A DNA stretch of 64,000 bases, taken from the NCBI GenBank assembly GCA_947492105.1, contig CANLMN010000006.1, forward strand, positions 1-64,000, in the 5' to 3' direction. Below are positions 30,113 to 39,380 of the stretch, one piece after another. Origin of the DNA: an uncultured Aquimarina sp. GTDB lineage: Bacteria > Bacteroidota > Bacteroidia > Flavobacteriales > Flavobacteriaceae. Numbering within the stretch: the first letter of the stretch is position 1; each line of letters begins with the position of its first letter. The translations under genes were made by a program, and so were the position numbers. The notes under the pieces were generated by a model, which saw only the letters and a program-made list of their open reading frames with translations, was not told where the DNA came from and ran no database searches.

Positions 30113-30592
30113 TTATATTTTTGATAGCATTGGCTCCATCAAACATTTTTACAAATTGCATACATAAACCGTCGCTTATATTATATAGAAACAAAAGAAA
30201 TTAAACAGATAAGACCTCCTTCGTGGTATTAGTATGCATGGAGATATATTGACGACAACACTATTCTATGTGATTAAAAACCTTGTCATGATGTCGTATT
30301 ATCACTACTAGGGAAATATATAGCTCAGTTTTTTAGCTAGTAAAAAAACAAGCTCCTAAAATAGATTAGATACTTGAACAACTATAAGATCTTAAGCTTA
30401 AAAAAAATACCAAGCACTTTCTTTAACAACTTGGATCATAAAAAACGGCTATTTCTAGGCTATACGCACATTGATGCATTTGAAAAAATCAATGGAGCTA
30501 TACACCCAAAACAACTAACACTCACATACATTATTGATGGCTCTATTATAATGACATACGTATATTCACGTATAGATCCTCCTAAGAAATTT

Positions 30593-31384
30593 CTATAAAT
30601 CTTGTGCGTTAGCAATCATTTCTGCGATATCCATAACCGCTATACTTGCCTCCTTTTCTTTGCTCTTGACCCCATCAGTCATCATTGTATTACAAAATGG
30701 ACATCCTGCCGCTATGATATCCGGTTTTGTCTCCAAAGCATCTTCCGTTCGCTCGACGTTTACATCTTTATTTCCTGGTTCAGGTTCTTTAAACATTTGC
30801 GCACCACCAGCTCCACAACATAAGCCGTTACGTTTACAACGCTTCATTTCTGTTAATTCTACTTCGAGTTTACGAAGTAGTTCTCTTGGTGCTTCGTATA
30901 CATTATTAGCTCTACCTAAGTAACAAGGGTCATGAAAAGTAATACGTTTTCCTTTGTATTGCCCACCTTCTACTGTGAGGCGTCCTTCTTCCATAAGTGA
31001 TTTCAAAAACTGCGTGTGATGTATTACATCATACGTTCCTCCCAATGCAGGGTACTCATTTTTGAGTGTATTGAAACAGTGTGGACATGCAGTAACCACT
31101 TTTTTAATCTCATAAGCGTTAAGCACTTCGATATTAGTAACAGCCTGCATTTGAAACAAAAATTCATTTCCTGCTCGTTTTGCTGGATCTCCTGTACAAC
31201 TTTCTTCTGTTCCCAAAACTGCAAAATCGACTTTTGCCTTATGCAATAATTTCACAAAAGCTTTTGTTATTTTTTTTGCTCTATCATCAAAACTACCAGC
31301 ACAACCAACCCAAAAAAGGACTTCTGGTCTTTTGCCTGCAGCCATATACTCTGCCATTGTTGGCACATTCAACGCTTCACTCAT
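30593..31384 (-). CDS. CCG-domain Fe-S protein (HdrB/GlpC/LutA-like)
   Basis: 263 aa soluble protein with two cysteine-rich CCG-type motifs, each typical of noncubane Fe-S-binding subunits. First: C28, C63, then C100-x2-C103. Second: C154 (HDPCYLG), CCG at 189-191, then C228-x2-C231. It probably forms an electron-transfer complex with the membrane Fe-S protein encoded two genes upstream, moving electrons between quinone or cytochrome and an unknown substrate. Last gene of a same-strand run beginning with the MCE protein. Confidence 0.85.
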   Translation of the reverse strand: MSEALNVPTMAEYMAAGKRPEVLFWVGCAGSFDDRAKKITKAFVKLLHKAKVDFAVLGTEESCTGDPAKRAGNEFLFQMQAVTNIEVLNAYEIKKVVTACPHCFNTLKNEYPALGGTYDVIHHTQFLKSLMEEGRLTVEGGQYKGKRITFHDPCYLGRANNVYEAPRELLRKLEVELTEMKRCKRNGLCCGAGGAQMFKEPEPGNKDVNVERTEDALETKPDIIAAGCPFCNTMMTDGVKSKEKEASIAVMDIAEMIANAQDL

Positions 31385-31507
31385 GTGTATACTATTTTAT
31401 GTACAGGAATGCGGATTTGGATCCGCAAGTAACGGCTGTAAAACCCACCAAAAGTTATTTTAGTGAGTTTTTCAATTACAACCTATATTATCTACAAACT
31501 AGGAATC

Positions 31508-31954
31508 CTAGTCGTGTTTTCCGTCATCAAAAACCTGTATTGTTACTTCACGATCTACAAGATCTGTAAACTTCCCTGTGTATCTTGTTGCTTTTACCAA
31601 GTGATTATCAATCCAATGGTAATTTCCTCCTCTTGGTTTTCCCATCAAAAGACTGTGATAGTTAAACCCATGCTTCTTTAACCAACCTTCGGTTACTTCT
31701 CTATGCTCTTCTGTTCTAGAGGTAAAGAAACAGATTATATGCCCTTCATCATACCATTTATTCAATGTTTCTAATGCATCTGGAAATGGTTCACAAGTCC
31801 CCATACGTTCAGGCTCCTCATTAGGTACGTCATCGGTAATAGTACCATCAATATCGATTAAGTAGTTTTTGATACCTTCGGGCAATACTGGACTAATGTG
31901 TTCCCCTTCTTCTACTTTGTCATGTAAGAGCTTTTCTACTTCTTCTTTTTTCAT
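31508..31954 (-). CDS. HAD-like small phosphatase-fold protein
   Basis: 148 aa cytosolic protein with a HAD-type motif I, YLIDIDGTITDD (nucleophile Asp, then DGT), motif II CFFTSRTEEHREVT, a lysine in MGKPRGGNYHWIDNHLVKAT, and a terminal TIQVFDDG. Homologues next to the Fe-S genes are sometimes labelled phosphoheptose isomerase, which the motifs do not support. Probably a phosphatase or 5'-nucleotidase-like hydrolase; substrate unknown. It lies between the two Fe-S genes (83 bp and 123 bp gaps). Confidence 0.78.
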   Translation of the reverse strand: MKKEEVEKLLHDKVEEGEHISPVLPEGIKNYLIDIDGTITDDVPNEEPERMGTCEPFPDALETLNKWYDEGHIICFFTSRTEEHREVTEGWLKKHGFNYHSLLMGKPRGGNYHWIDNHLVKATRYTGKFTDLVDREVTIQVFDDGKHD

Positions 31955-32037
31955 TGTGTAAGCTGTTATTTTATTTACTTTCAGTTATATACTATATTTT
32001 GAAATTTCTTTGATTTCCTGTCCTATCTACGTACTAT

Positions 32038-33378
32038 TTATGCTTCATCCTTCCAATTAAGACGATCCATTTGATTAAAAGGCCATGGTGCTCCATTATT
32101 CTCTATATTAGACATCATGTTGTTCAAATCTGTAGGAGCTGCACTCTGTTCCATTACTAAATAACGTCTCATATCAATAATTATTGACAAAGGACTAATA
32201 CTTACTGGACAAGCTTCTACACAGGCATTGCAACTAGTACATGCCCACAATTCTTCTGGAGTAATATAATCATTGAGCAACTGTTTTCCATCATCTACAA
32301 AGGAACCATTCTTGTCTATATTGTCTCCAACCTCTTGTAATCGATCTCTAGTATCCATCATAATTTTGCGAGGTGAAAGCTTCTTACCTGTCTGATTTGC
32401 TGGACACTCACTTGTACAACGCCCACATTCGGTACAGGTATATGAGTTTAGCAATTGCGCCCAATTAAGATCCGTAACATCTGAAGCTCCAAATTTTGCA
32501 GGCTCTTCATCCTCGCTACCTTCTGCAGGTGCTGCAAAAGGATCTGCCTCTGGATCCATCATGAGCATAACTTCGTTGGTGACTGCTTCTAAATTATCTA
32601 ACGATCCTTGCGGATTTAGATCCGCAAAAAACGTATTAGGAAACGCTAACATTATATGTAAATGTTTAGAAAAATAGAGATAATTTAAAAATAACAATAT
32701 CCCTATTATATGTAACCACCATGCGGTACGCTCTATCAGAATAATGGTACTGACAGCCATATTATCAAATTGCGGTTTGATGAATTGACTAATTGGAAAC
32801 GACCCCATCACTCCCGCTGGATCATAATAATGTGGTGTTTCTAAAAGTTGTAATTTAAAATCTGCTGCATTCATTATAAGAAACAATAACATCAGCACAA
32901 CTTCGAAATACAAGATCACATTTCCATCCATCTTGGGCCAACCTTTCATTTCTGGGCTCAAAAATCGTTTCAAACGAATTATATTACGTCGTATCCAGAA
33001 TATCACCACCGTAATCAATACCAAAAAAGCCAAAATCTCGAAAGAACCAATCAAAAAGTTATAAGTACTACCCAAAAAAGAAAATACGCGATGTGTCCCA
33101 AAAACACCATCAATAATTATTTCTAGAACCTCTATATTAATGATAATAAAGCCTAAATAAACAATTAGGTGTAATATTCCTGCAATGGGTCTGCGTACCA
33201 TCTTGGTCTGCCCCAAAGCTATTTTTGCCATTTGTTTCCATCGTTCGTTTTTGCGATCACTTCGATCTATATCACGTCCGAGGCGAATATTACGAATAAC
33301 TTTACGAATATTTCTAGTAAAATAGCCAATACCTAAAACGAGTAGTATGACAAATAAAATATTAGCGATATAATCCAT
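32038..33378 (-). CDS. Membrane-bound [4Fe-4S] dicluster protein (HdrD/LutB-like)
   Basis: 446 aa. The N-terminal half has about five membrane segments resembling a NarI/HdrE-type cytochrome b region (IANILFVILLVLGIGYF; GILHLIVYLGFIIINIEVL with His; FEILAFLVLITVVIFWI; a helix near 155-172; LHIIGILLFLNYLYF). The C-terminal half has two [4Fe-4S] motifs, CTECGRCTSECP and CTSCNACVEACP. It would pass electrons between the quinone pool and the soluble CCG protein. It follows the MCE gene by 16 bp. Confidence 0.85.
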   Translation of the reverse strand: MDYIANILFVILLVLGIGYFTRNIRKVIRNIRLGRDIDRSDRKNERWKQMAKIALGQTKMVRRPIAGILHLIVYLGFIIINIEVLEIIIDGVFGTHRVFSFLGSTYNFLIGSFEILAFLVLITVVIFWIRRNIIRLKRFLSPEMKGWPKMDGNVILYFEVVLMLLFLIMNAADFKLQLLETPHYYDPAGVMGSFPISQFIKPQFDNMAVSTIILIERTAWWLHIIGILLFLNYLYFSKHLHIMLAFPNTFFADLNPQGSLDNLEAVTNEVMLMMDPEADPFAAPAEGSEDEEPAKFGASDVTDLNWAQLLNSYTCTECGRCTSECPANQTGKKLSPRKIMMDTRDRLQEVGDNIDKNGSFVDDGKQLLNDYITPEELWACTSCNACVEACPVSISPLSIIIDMRRYLVMEQSAAPTDLNNMMSNIENNGAPWPFNQMDRLNWKDEA

Positions 33379-33394
33379 AATGCTATTTTATCTA

Positions 33395-34351
33395 TTATTT
33401 TGTTTCACTTTTTGACTCCTCATACGGACCTGGTTTTTTTCCAAAAAGCGAGAAATGTACGTAGCGTTTTGGGTTTAATTTGAGATCCTCTAACAATTTT
33501 TCTAATTCTTTGGACGCCCCTTCTAGATTATTATAAAGTTGTTCGTCTTTCAGCAATTTACCCGCAGTACCTCTTCCTTGTTGCAAATCTTTGGATAATG
33601 CTGCAAAATTCTTTGTAGTAACATCAATGCTTGCTACCATCTGTCCAATATTCGCTTGTGACAAGGAATCCGAAACTTGGCTTAAGTTTGTAGACATCTC
33701 ATCCAGATTCACAAAAATTCGATCCAATTTTGGTTGATTCACTCCCAATACTTTATCCAAGGTACTTGCCGTATGCTTAAAAGACCTCATAGTTACACTA
33801 AGATCTGCAAAAACAGATTGCAAATTATTCCGAGAATCTGCTGACAAAATACCGTTAATTGCAGTTAGCACAGAATCAGCACTTACAATGGCCGTCTCTA
33901 TTTTTTCCTGTAGTGGAGTCAAACGGTCATTCACCAATTCTATCAATCCCTCTTCTACTTGTCCCTTGAGCGTATCACCACTCTTTGCAAAAGCTCCATT
34001 ATCATATACTGGATTTATAGACAATGATTTCCCGCCGATTAATCCACCTCCATAAATCTTTGCTATACTATTTACCGAAAAATCAAATTCTTCATGTACA
34101 TTAATGGTCACTACTTGTTTTAGGCTTTTGTTTGTCTTGATAAAATCAATATCCAAAACTTTTCCTACAATCATACCATTGACAGTAACAGACGAAGATG
34201 TGGTCAATCCTTCTACATTATCATAGATAACATAAAACAATCTTTCTGTACTTAGTAAATTCTTCCCCTTTAAAAATTGATACCCGAATATTGATAAAGC
34301 TATAGCTAAAATGGCTAAAATTCCGGTTTTGATCTCTCGAGTAATTTTCAA
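33395..34351 (-). CDS. MCE/MlaD-family lipid-transport protein, TTG start
   Basis: 318 aa. One N-terminal membrane anchor (GILAILAIALSIFGYQFLKG), an MCE domain (about 38-115, NVEGLTTSSSVTVNGMIVGKV), then a long helical region and a basic tail. As in MlaD-type proteins, it should hold lipids between inner and outer membrane; no MlaE/MlaF is seen here. The start codon is TTG: the frame has no ATG upstream and the family begins MKI(S/T)RE(I/V)KTG. Promoter candidate at 34374-34402; the leader is about 15 nt. Confidence 0.85.
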   Translation of the reverse strand: MKITREIKTGILAILAIALSIFGYQFLKGKNLLSTERLFYVIYDNVEGLTTSSSVTVNGMIVGKVLDIDFIKTNKSLKQVVTINVHEEFDFSVNSIAKIYGGGLIGGKSLSINPVYDNGAFAKSGDTLKGQVEEGLIELVNDRLTPLQEKIETAIVSADSVLTAINGILSADSRNNLQSVFADLSVTMRSFKHTASTLDKVLGVNQPKLDRIFVNLDEMSTNLSQVSDSLSQANIGQMVASIDVTTKNFAALSKDLQQGRGTAGKLLKDEQLYNNLEGASKELEKLLEDLKLNPKRYVHFSLFGKKPGPYEESKSETK

Positions 34352-34905
34352 AATAATTATTTTTTTTATCCTACAAATTTAGAAAATTAATTATCCTATC
34401 AAGGAACTTAAGCTATAAATAATTTCTGTAATGATCGAAACTTTTTTTCTTTCCTTAAAAAACAGTTCTTTTACCCCCAAAATATTTTTGTTTCTACGAC
34501 ACCTAACTCGATATTCCTATAAATCATTAAAATACTTATTATTCCAAGTTAATGATAATATTTGTATTCCGCCCCCTTTCATTTTACATTCTATTTTATT
34601 ATATAAACTTATTCACTCACACGAAGATGTCAGTGCACTACTCCAACCCTACATCAAATAATACTCCCTAATATTATACGTATCACTCTAGATATCGAAG
34701 CGGTTATTTTTCTAATTCGCTACAAAAACAGCCTTACTTACGCAATTTTGGTTTTCTAATTAGTCATAGCACTGCCATCAAATGCAAAAAAACACTTCAA
34801 ATGACCAAAGAAAGAAAATCAACACACATACCATCGAGGGATCGCAACAATACTTAAAAACAGCAATCATACTACTGTTGCTCGAATAATCAAGAGTCCA
34901 CAAAT
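34352..34905. other. 554-bp intergenic region
   Basis: Holds the MCE promoter candidate at its left end. No gene, repeat copy or hairpin of note is visible in the rest, so the amidase gene has no obvious terminator. Confidence 0.4.
34374..34402 (-). promoter_or_regulatory. Promoter candidate for the MCE/Fe-S operon
   Basis: Minus-strand TAAATTTG (34374-34381) matches TAnnTTTG, preceded by TTG (34400-34402) with an 18-bp spacer. Transcription would start about 15 nt before the TTG start codon. Confidence 0.6.
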
Positions 34906-36156
34906 CTACTTTTGAAACTTCACGGCCTTAGATAATGCGATAGGCTTGCCACCCTTAAAAGCAACTACAAAACAAGAAGGAAAACCAGCTTTTTTTGCCT
35001 CTAGCTTACTTTGTTGTATTGCTTCCAATGTTGTTTTCTCGTCAAAATAATATTTATATAAAGATCCAATCTTGAGACGTGACACTGTAGATAATCCTTT
35101 AAAATTTTTAGGAATTAGTTGTAGTTCACTTGAACTAGCTGCTATTTGTACTTTGAACACTACATCACTTTTAGTGTGTGTATCATTTACCTTGACTGTT
35201 GTTTTCTTCTCAGTAGTATTCTTCGGTTTTGTCACAGTAGATTGATGCGCATCATCATTCTTTGTCTTATTTGAAGTTATTTCCTTTTTTTCGGATGTTT
35301 TTGCAGGCGATTTGGGCTGTTGCTTTGGGGTAACAGGAGGTACATCTATTTTAAATCTTTTATCGTTCGTTTCCTTATAATTCAGAATAGCTTTATAAAT
35401 CGAAAAAGCCATTTCCTGTTGCCCCTTTTTGGAATTCAAATACTTTCCCTCTTGCGTATTCGTCAAAAAACCTGTTTCTATCAAAACACTAGGCATAAAA
35501 GTTTTGTGCAATACCACAAACCCAGCTTGTTTGACCCCTCTACTTTTCTTTTTCAAAGACTTCGTAAACTTATTTTGAATCATACTGGCCAATGTAAGGC
35601 TTTGTTCCAAGTATTCTTCTTGCATCAAGGTAAGTCCGATCACGGATTCCGGAGAATTTGGATCAAACCCTTCATAATTGCTCTCGTAATCATCTTCCAA
35701 CAAAATTACAGCATTTTCTTTCTTAGCGACTTCAAAATTTCTATCATTGGCATGCAATCCTAGGACAAAAGTCTCCGTACCATAAGCCTGACTCTTATGA
35801 GCGTTACAGTGCACTGATACAAAAAGATCTGCAGAAACCTTATTTGCCAAAGCTCCACGATCAATTAACTTCACAAACTTATCCGTTTTGCGCGTATAAA
35901 TAACTTTGAAACGTTTATCCTTCTCTAATAATTCCCCTACCTTTAAAGTGATACTCAATGCAATATCTTTTTCAAAGTATCCATTACCTCTATTTCCAGA
36001 ATCATGCCCTCCATGACCCGCATCCAAAACAACCACAAATTTATCTTCTTTTGACGGCTGTTTTGGTATTAAATTTGATGCAATAACATCTTGCAGACCA
36101 ATTACAGTACATATAACTAATAATACTAAAGGTGTCTTAATTAAATTCATCATCAT
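34906..36156 (-). CDS. N-acetylmuramoyl-L-alanine amidase (Amidase_3) with C-terminal SPOR-like domain
   Basis: 416 aa, signal peptide at 1-27. Amidase_3 domain about 40-255 with zinc ligands VVLDAGHGGHDSG (H48), FEKDIAL (E63), SVHCNAH and catalytic VLIETGFLTN. A Lys/Thr/Pro-rich linker (about 265-325) leads to a C-terminal segment (VVFKVQIAASSSELQL to SCFVVAFKGGKPI, about 330-410) that resembles a SPOR peptidoglycan-binding domain. It cleaves the amide between MurNAc and the peptide stem in cell separation. Divergent from lptD with 150 bp between starts. Confidence 0.9.
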   Translation of the reverse strand: MMMNLIKTPLVLLVICTVIGLQDVIASNLIPKQPSKEDKFVVVLDAGHGGHDSGNRGNGYFEKDIALSITLKVGELLEKDKRFKVIYTRKTDKFVKLIDRGALANKVSADLFVSVHCNAHKSQAYGTETFVLGLHANDRNFEVAKKENAVILLEDDYESNYEGFDPNSPESVIGLTLMQEEYLEQSLTLASMIQNKFTKSLKKKSRGVKQAGFVVLHKTFMPSVLIETGFLTNTQEGKYLNSKKGQQEMAFSIYKAILNYKETNDKRFKIDVPPVTPKQQPKSPAKTSEKKEITSNKTKNDDAHQSTVTKPKNTTEKKTTVKVNDTHTKSDVVFKVQIAASSSELQLIPKNFKGLSTVSRLKIGSLYKYYFDEKTTLEAIQQSKLEAKKAGFPSCFVVAFKGGKPIALSKAVKFQK

Positions 36157-36272
36157 AAACTAAAATATTAAGTAGTCATTATGAAATATTACACAATAAT
36201 TTGAAGTTTTGCTTTACACAAAACAGTCTCAAATTCAACAGCATTCCTTAGGTTTCTTTGAATTTAAAACAG

Positions 36273-36280
36273 TATTTTTG
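36273..36280 (+). promoter_or_regulatory. -7 element candidate for lptD
   Basis: TATTTTTG, matching TAnnTTTG, 27 bp before the lptD start codon. No TTG at the ideal -33 spacing was found, so this is a half-site only. Confidence 0.4.
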
Positions 36281-36306
36281 ATCAAAGATGTTGTTACCTG
36301 AAAAAT

Positions 36307-39102
36307 ATGTTTAATTTTGGACTCCAAAAACCGAGCCATAATCGCACAAAAATAGGACTAAAAACATTGCAAACAAACGCACTTAATATACTTTTTTCAC
36401 TAAGTTTTACATTGTTTTTAACAACATTGTCAAATGCTCAGGTATCCGATAGACAACAAGCTACACCTATAGCTATTCCGCTACAAACGATTGCTATAGA
36501 CACCATGCTCAAATCCGAAAAGCTTATCACGGAGCAATCCCTTGATACTACAAAGAACGATTCGATCACAAAAGAAAAAGAGTTCTTGACTAGCAAAGTA
36601 GACTACAAAGCCAAAGAGTACATGCGGTTAAGTAAGAAGGAAAACAAGATGTACCTCTATGATGAAGCCGAAATTATTTATGGCGATTTACAGATTAATG
36701 CAGGTTACATCATCGTAGACAGTGAAAAAAATGAAGTATATGCCTACGGAATAAAAGACACCACCGACGCCTACGTACAAACGCCAATTTTCAAACAAGG
36801 TGAGAGTGTCGTAGAGCCTGACTCGATTCGCTTTAATTTCAAAACCAAAAAAGCACTTATTTACAATTCAAAAACAGAACAAAACGGTTTTAATATTTAT
36901 AACGAAGTATCTAAACGTGAAAATGATTCTGTTATCTACATGCAACATGTACGTTTTACTACTTCTGAGAACATAGAAGATCCGGAATATTATTTTTATG
37001 CTCGAAAAATTAAATATGTTCCCAAGAAAAAAATAGTTACAGGTCTGGTCAACATGTATATTGCTGATGTACCTACGCCATTAGGCTTACCTTTTGCTTT
37101 TTTTCCAATGACAGAAGAGCGAACTTCTGGATTCATCCTACCGAGTTTTGGAGATGATAATACTCGAGGATTCTTTTTACAAAACGGAGGATATTACTTT
37201 GCTTTGAGTGATTATTTGGATCTAACATTACAGGGGGATTATTTTACGAATGCCAGCTACGCCATACGCTCTAGCATCGACTATGCCAAACGGTATAGAT
37301 TCCGAGGTAACCTAGATCTTAGTTTTGAAAATATATTGAATAGCGAAAGAGGTTTTCCTGATTTTACCAAAACATCAATTTATAATATTCGATGGAGCCA
37401 TAGCAAAGACTCTAAGTCCAATCCAAATTCTCGTTTTTCAGCTTCGGTAAACCTTGGTAGTAGTAATTTCTTTCAAGACTCCCGTAGTCAAACAAATACT
37501 GCGAACTTCCTTAACAACACCTTATCATCATCTATTAACTTTTCCAAAACGTTTCCTGGTGAACCCCAAGTAAATGTCGATGTAGCCGCTACACATAGTC
37601 AGAATACTGGAACGCAGGAGATAAACATGACCTTACCAACAGTCAATGCCGCTGTCTCTAGGATTTTTCCTTTCGCTCCCAAAACAGGTTCTAAAAAGGG
37701 AATTATTGAAAACATCAATTTGCAGTACACTTTTAGAGGAGAAAATAGCTACTCCACTACGGATTCCTTATTTTTTAGAAAAGAAATGTTTGAAAATGCT
37801 GAACTAGGAATGAGTCATGATATTCCCGTCAGTACGAACTTTAAACTATTCAAACACCTAAGTGCCAGCATGAGCGCATCATTTGCAGAACGATGGGTGT
37901 TTGAAACGATCGAACAACGATATGATCCAGAAGCTATCAATGCAGACGAACGAACTGGAATTGCACGAGATACAATCAAAGGGTTTGATGCTTATAGAAC
38001 TTATGGGTTCAACACAAGTGTGGGTACAACTATATATGGTACGTTCAATTTTGGAAAAGATAAAAAAATACAAACCATACGCCATGTAATGCGCCCAAGT
38101 GTAGGCTACAATATTACTCCAGCTTTTGACCAGTTTTATGATGAATTTGTGCTTCCTGTAAACGAAGCACTTGGGCGTACTGAAGAAGAATTAGTAGAAT
38201 ATTCCCGATTTGAGGGAGGTGCCTTTTCTGCGCCTAGCAACAATTTTTCCAGTTCTGTCAGCTTATCCTTGAATAATACCCTAGAAGCCAAGGTTCGCGA
38301 TCGAGATTCTACTGCCGTAGAACCTAAAAAAATTAAGATTATCAACAACCTCAATATGTCTACGAGTTATGATATCGCTCGGGATTCTATCAAAATGAGT
38401 CCTGTAAATATCAATGGCGGGATACCAATCGTAGCTGGTAAGTTGGATATCAACTTCAGAATGACCTTAAATCCGTATGCTCTTAATAGCACCAATCAAG
38501 TTTTTGACACCTGGAATATTAATAACGGAGGTAGTTTATTTCGATTGACTAGCGCTTCTACTAACTTTGGATATGCATTATCCAACAAAGACTTTAATAA
38601 GAAAGAAAAGGATAAGAATAAGGAAGGTAAAAACAAAGATAGTTTCAAAAAAGGGGGAAGACCTGATGATTTGTTCGGTGTCAATGCTAGCGGAACAAAT
38701 GGCTCACTCTTTGGTGATGATGATGACAAAGAAGATAAAAGTGGTAATGAATACAAAAACTATCGATTCAAAATACCTTGGTCGTTACGACTACAATACA
38801 ACATCAATTACAATAATAGTGCTCGACAAAACGAGATTTCCTCACATTCCATGAACTTCTCTGGAGATATTGAGTTCTCTCCAAAATGGAAAATCGGAGC
38901 ATCCTCTGGATATGATTTCAAAAATTTTGGATTTACTTTTACCCAATTACGTTTTGAACGAGACTTAGAAAGTTGGCGCATGAGTTTTTCTTGGACACCT
39001 TTTGGCCCTCGTACTTCGTGGAATTTCTTTATTGGAATCAAATCTTCTGTATTAAGTGATATCAAATGGGAAAAAATTCGTGCTCCAGATCGTAGTTTTT
39101 AG
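36307..39102 (+). CDS. lptD: Outer-membrane LPS assembly protein LptD
   Basis: 931 aa. A signal peptide follows a longer N-terminal extension (cleaved after LTTLSNAQ, about residue 45). Residues about 95-330 are the periplasmic OstA/LptA-like domain (MYLYDEAEIIYGDLQINAGYI). The C-terminal 600 residues are a large beta-barrel of alternating strands, ending near WTPFGPRTSWNFFIGIKSS. It inserts lipopolysaccharide into the outer leaflet with LptE, which is not seen here. A low-complexity Lys/Asp/Gly loop (about 760-825) is specific to this protein. The amidase/lptD divergent pair is a known flavobacterial arrangement. Confidence 0.88.
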   Translation: MFNFGLQKPSHNRTKIGLKTLQTNALNILFSLSFTLFLTTLSNAQVSDRQQATPIAIPLQTIAIDTMLKSEKLITEQSLDTTKNDSITKEKEFLTSKVDYKAKEYMRLSKKENKMYLYDEAEIIYGDLQINAGYIIVDSEKNEVYAYGIKDTTDAYVQTPIFKQGESVVEPDSIRFNFKTKKALIYNSKTEQNGFNIYNEVSKRENDSVIYMQHVRFTTSENIEDPEYYFYARKIKYVPKKKIVTGLVNMYIADVPTPLGLPFAFFPMTEERTSGFILPSFGDDNTRGFFLQNGGYYFALSDYLDLTLQGDYFTNASYAIRSSIDYAKRYRFRGNLDLSFENILNSERGFPDFTKTSIYNIRWSHSKDSKSNPNSRFSASVNLGSSNFFQDSRSQTNTANFLNNTLSSSINFSKTFPGEPQVNVDVAATHSQNTGTQEINMTLPTVNAAVSRIFPFAPKTGSKKGIIENINLQYTFRGENSYSTTDSLFFRKEMFENAELGMSHDIPVSTNFKLFKHLSASMSASFAERWVFETIEQRYDPEAINADERTGIARDTIKGFDAYRTYGFNTSVGTTIYGTFNFGKDKKIQTIRHVMRPSVGYNITPAFDQFYDEFVLPVNEALGRTEEELVEYSRFEGGAFSAPSNNFSSSVSLSLNNTLEAKVRDRDSTAVEPKKIKIINNLNMSTSYDIARDSIKMSPVNINGGIPIVAGKLDINFRMTLNPYALNSTNQVFDTWNINNGGSLFRLTSASTNFGYALSNKDFNKKEKDKNKEGKNKDSFKKGGRPDDLFGVNASGTNGSLFGDDDDKEDKSGNEYKNYRFKIPWSLRLQYNINYNNSARQNEISSHSMNFSGDIEFSPKWKIGASSGYDFKNFGFTFTQLRFERDLESWRMSFSWTPFGPRTSWNFFIGIKSSVLSDIKWEKIRAPDRSF

Positions 39103-39380
39103 AGGTATCTCTTTTTACTCAGAACTCTTGATTTTTATGTTCCTTAAAAAAACAGATCAGATGCACCCTTATTTCATTACTATTTCATCCACAGCACTGC
39201 TATTGATTTCAAAAAACCGGCATATCTAGTCATATTCTATCTACTTTTCGCTCCAAAAAAAGCAAAAAGATGAGTTCTTAAGGCTATAATTCTTTTTTCT
39301 CTTAAAGTTTAAGTATGTTTACCAAAAGACAAAGATTATTACTTTGTTATCCAATTAAGTATACCTAAACTTTGAAAAAA

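Larger units (their letters stand above)
29237..30592. other. 1.36-kb region without a supported gene
   Basis: Contains repeats C5 and A6. The remainder is AT-rich with scattered stops. The frame at 30374-30598 (+) opens with TTG, has no recognisable product and overlaps the end of the Fe-S gene on the other strand. The length and lack of coding signal suggest decayed sequence. Confidence 0.5.

Noticed and set aside
30374-30598. 74-codon frame on the + strand
   Set aside because: TTG start, no recognisable product, and its end overlaps the well-supported Fe-S gene.
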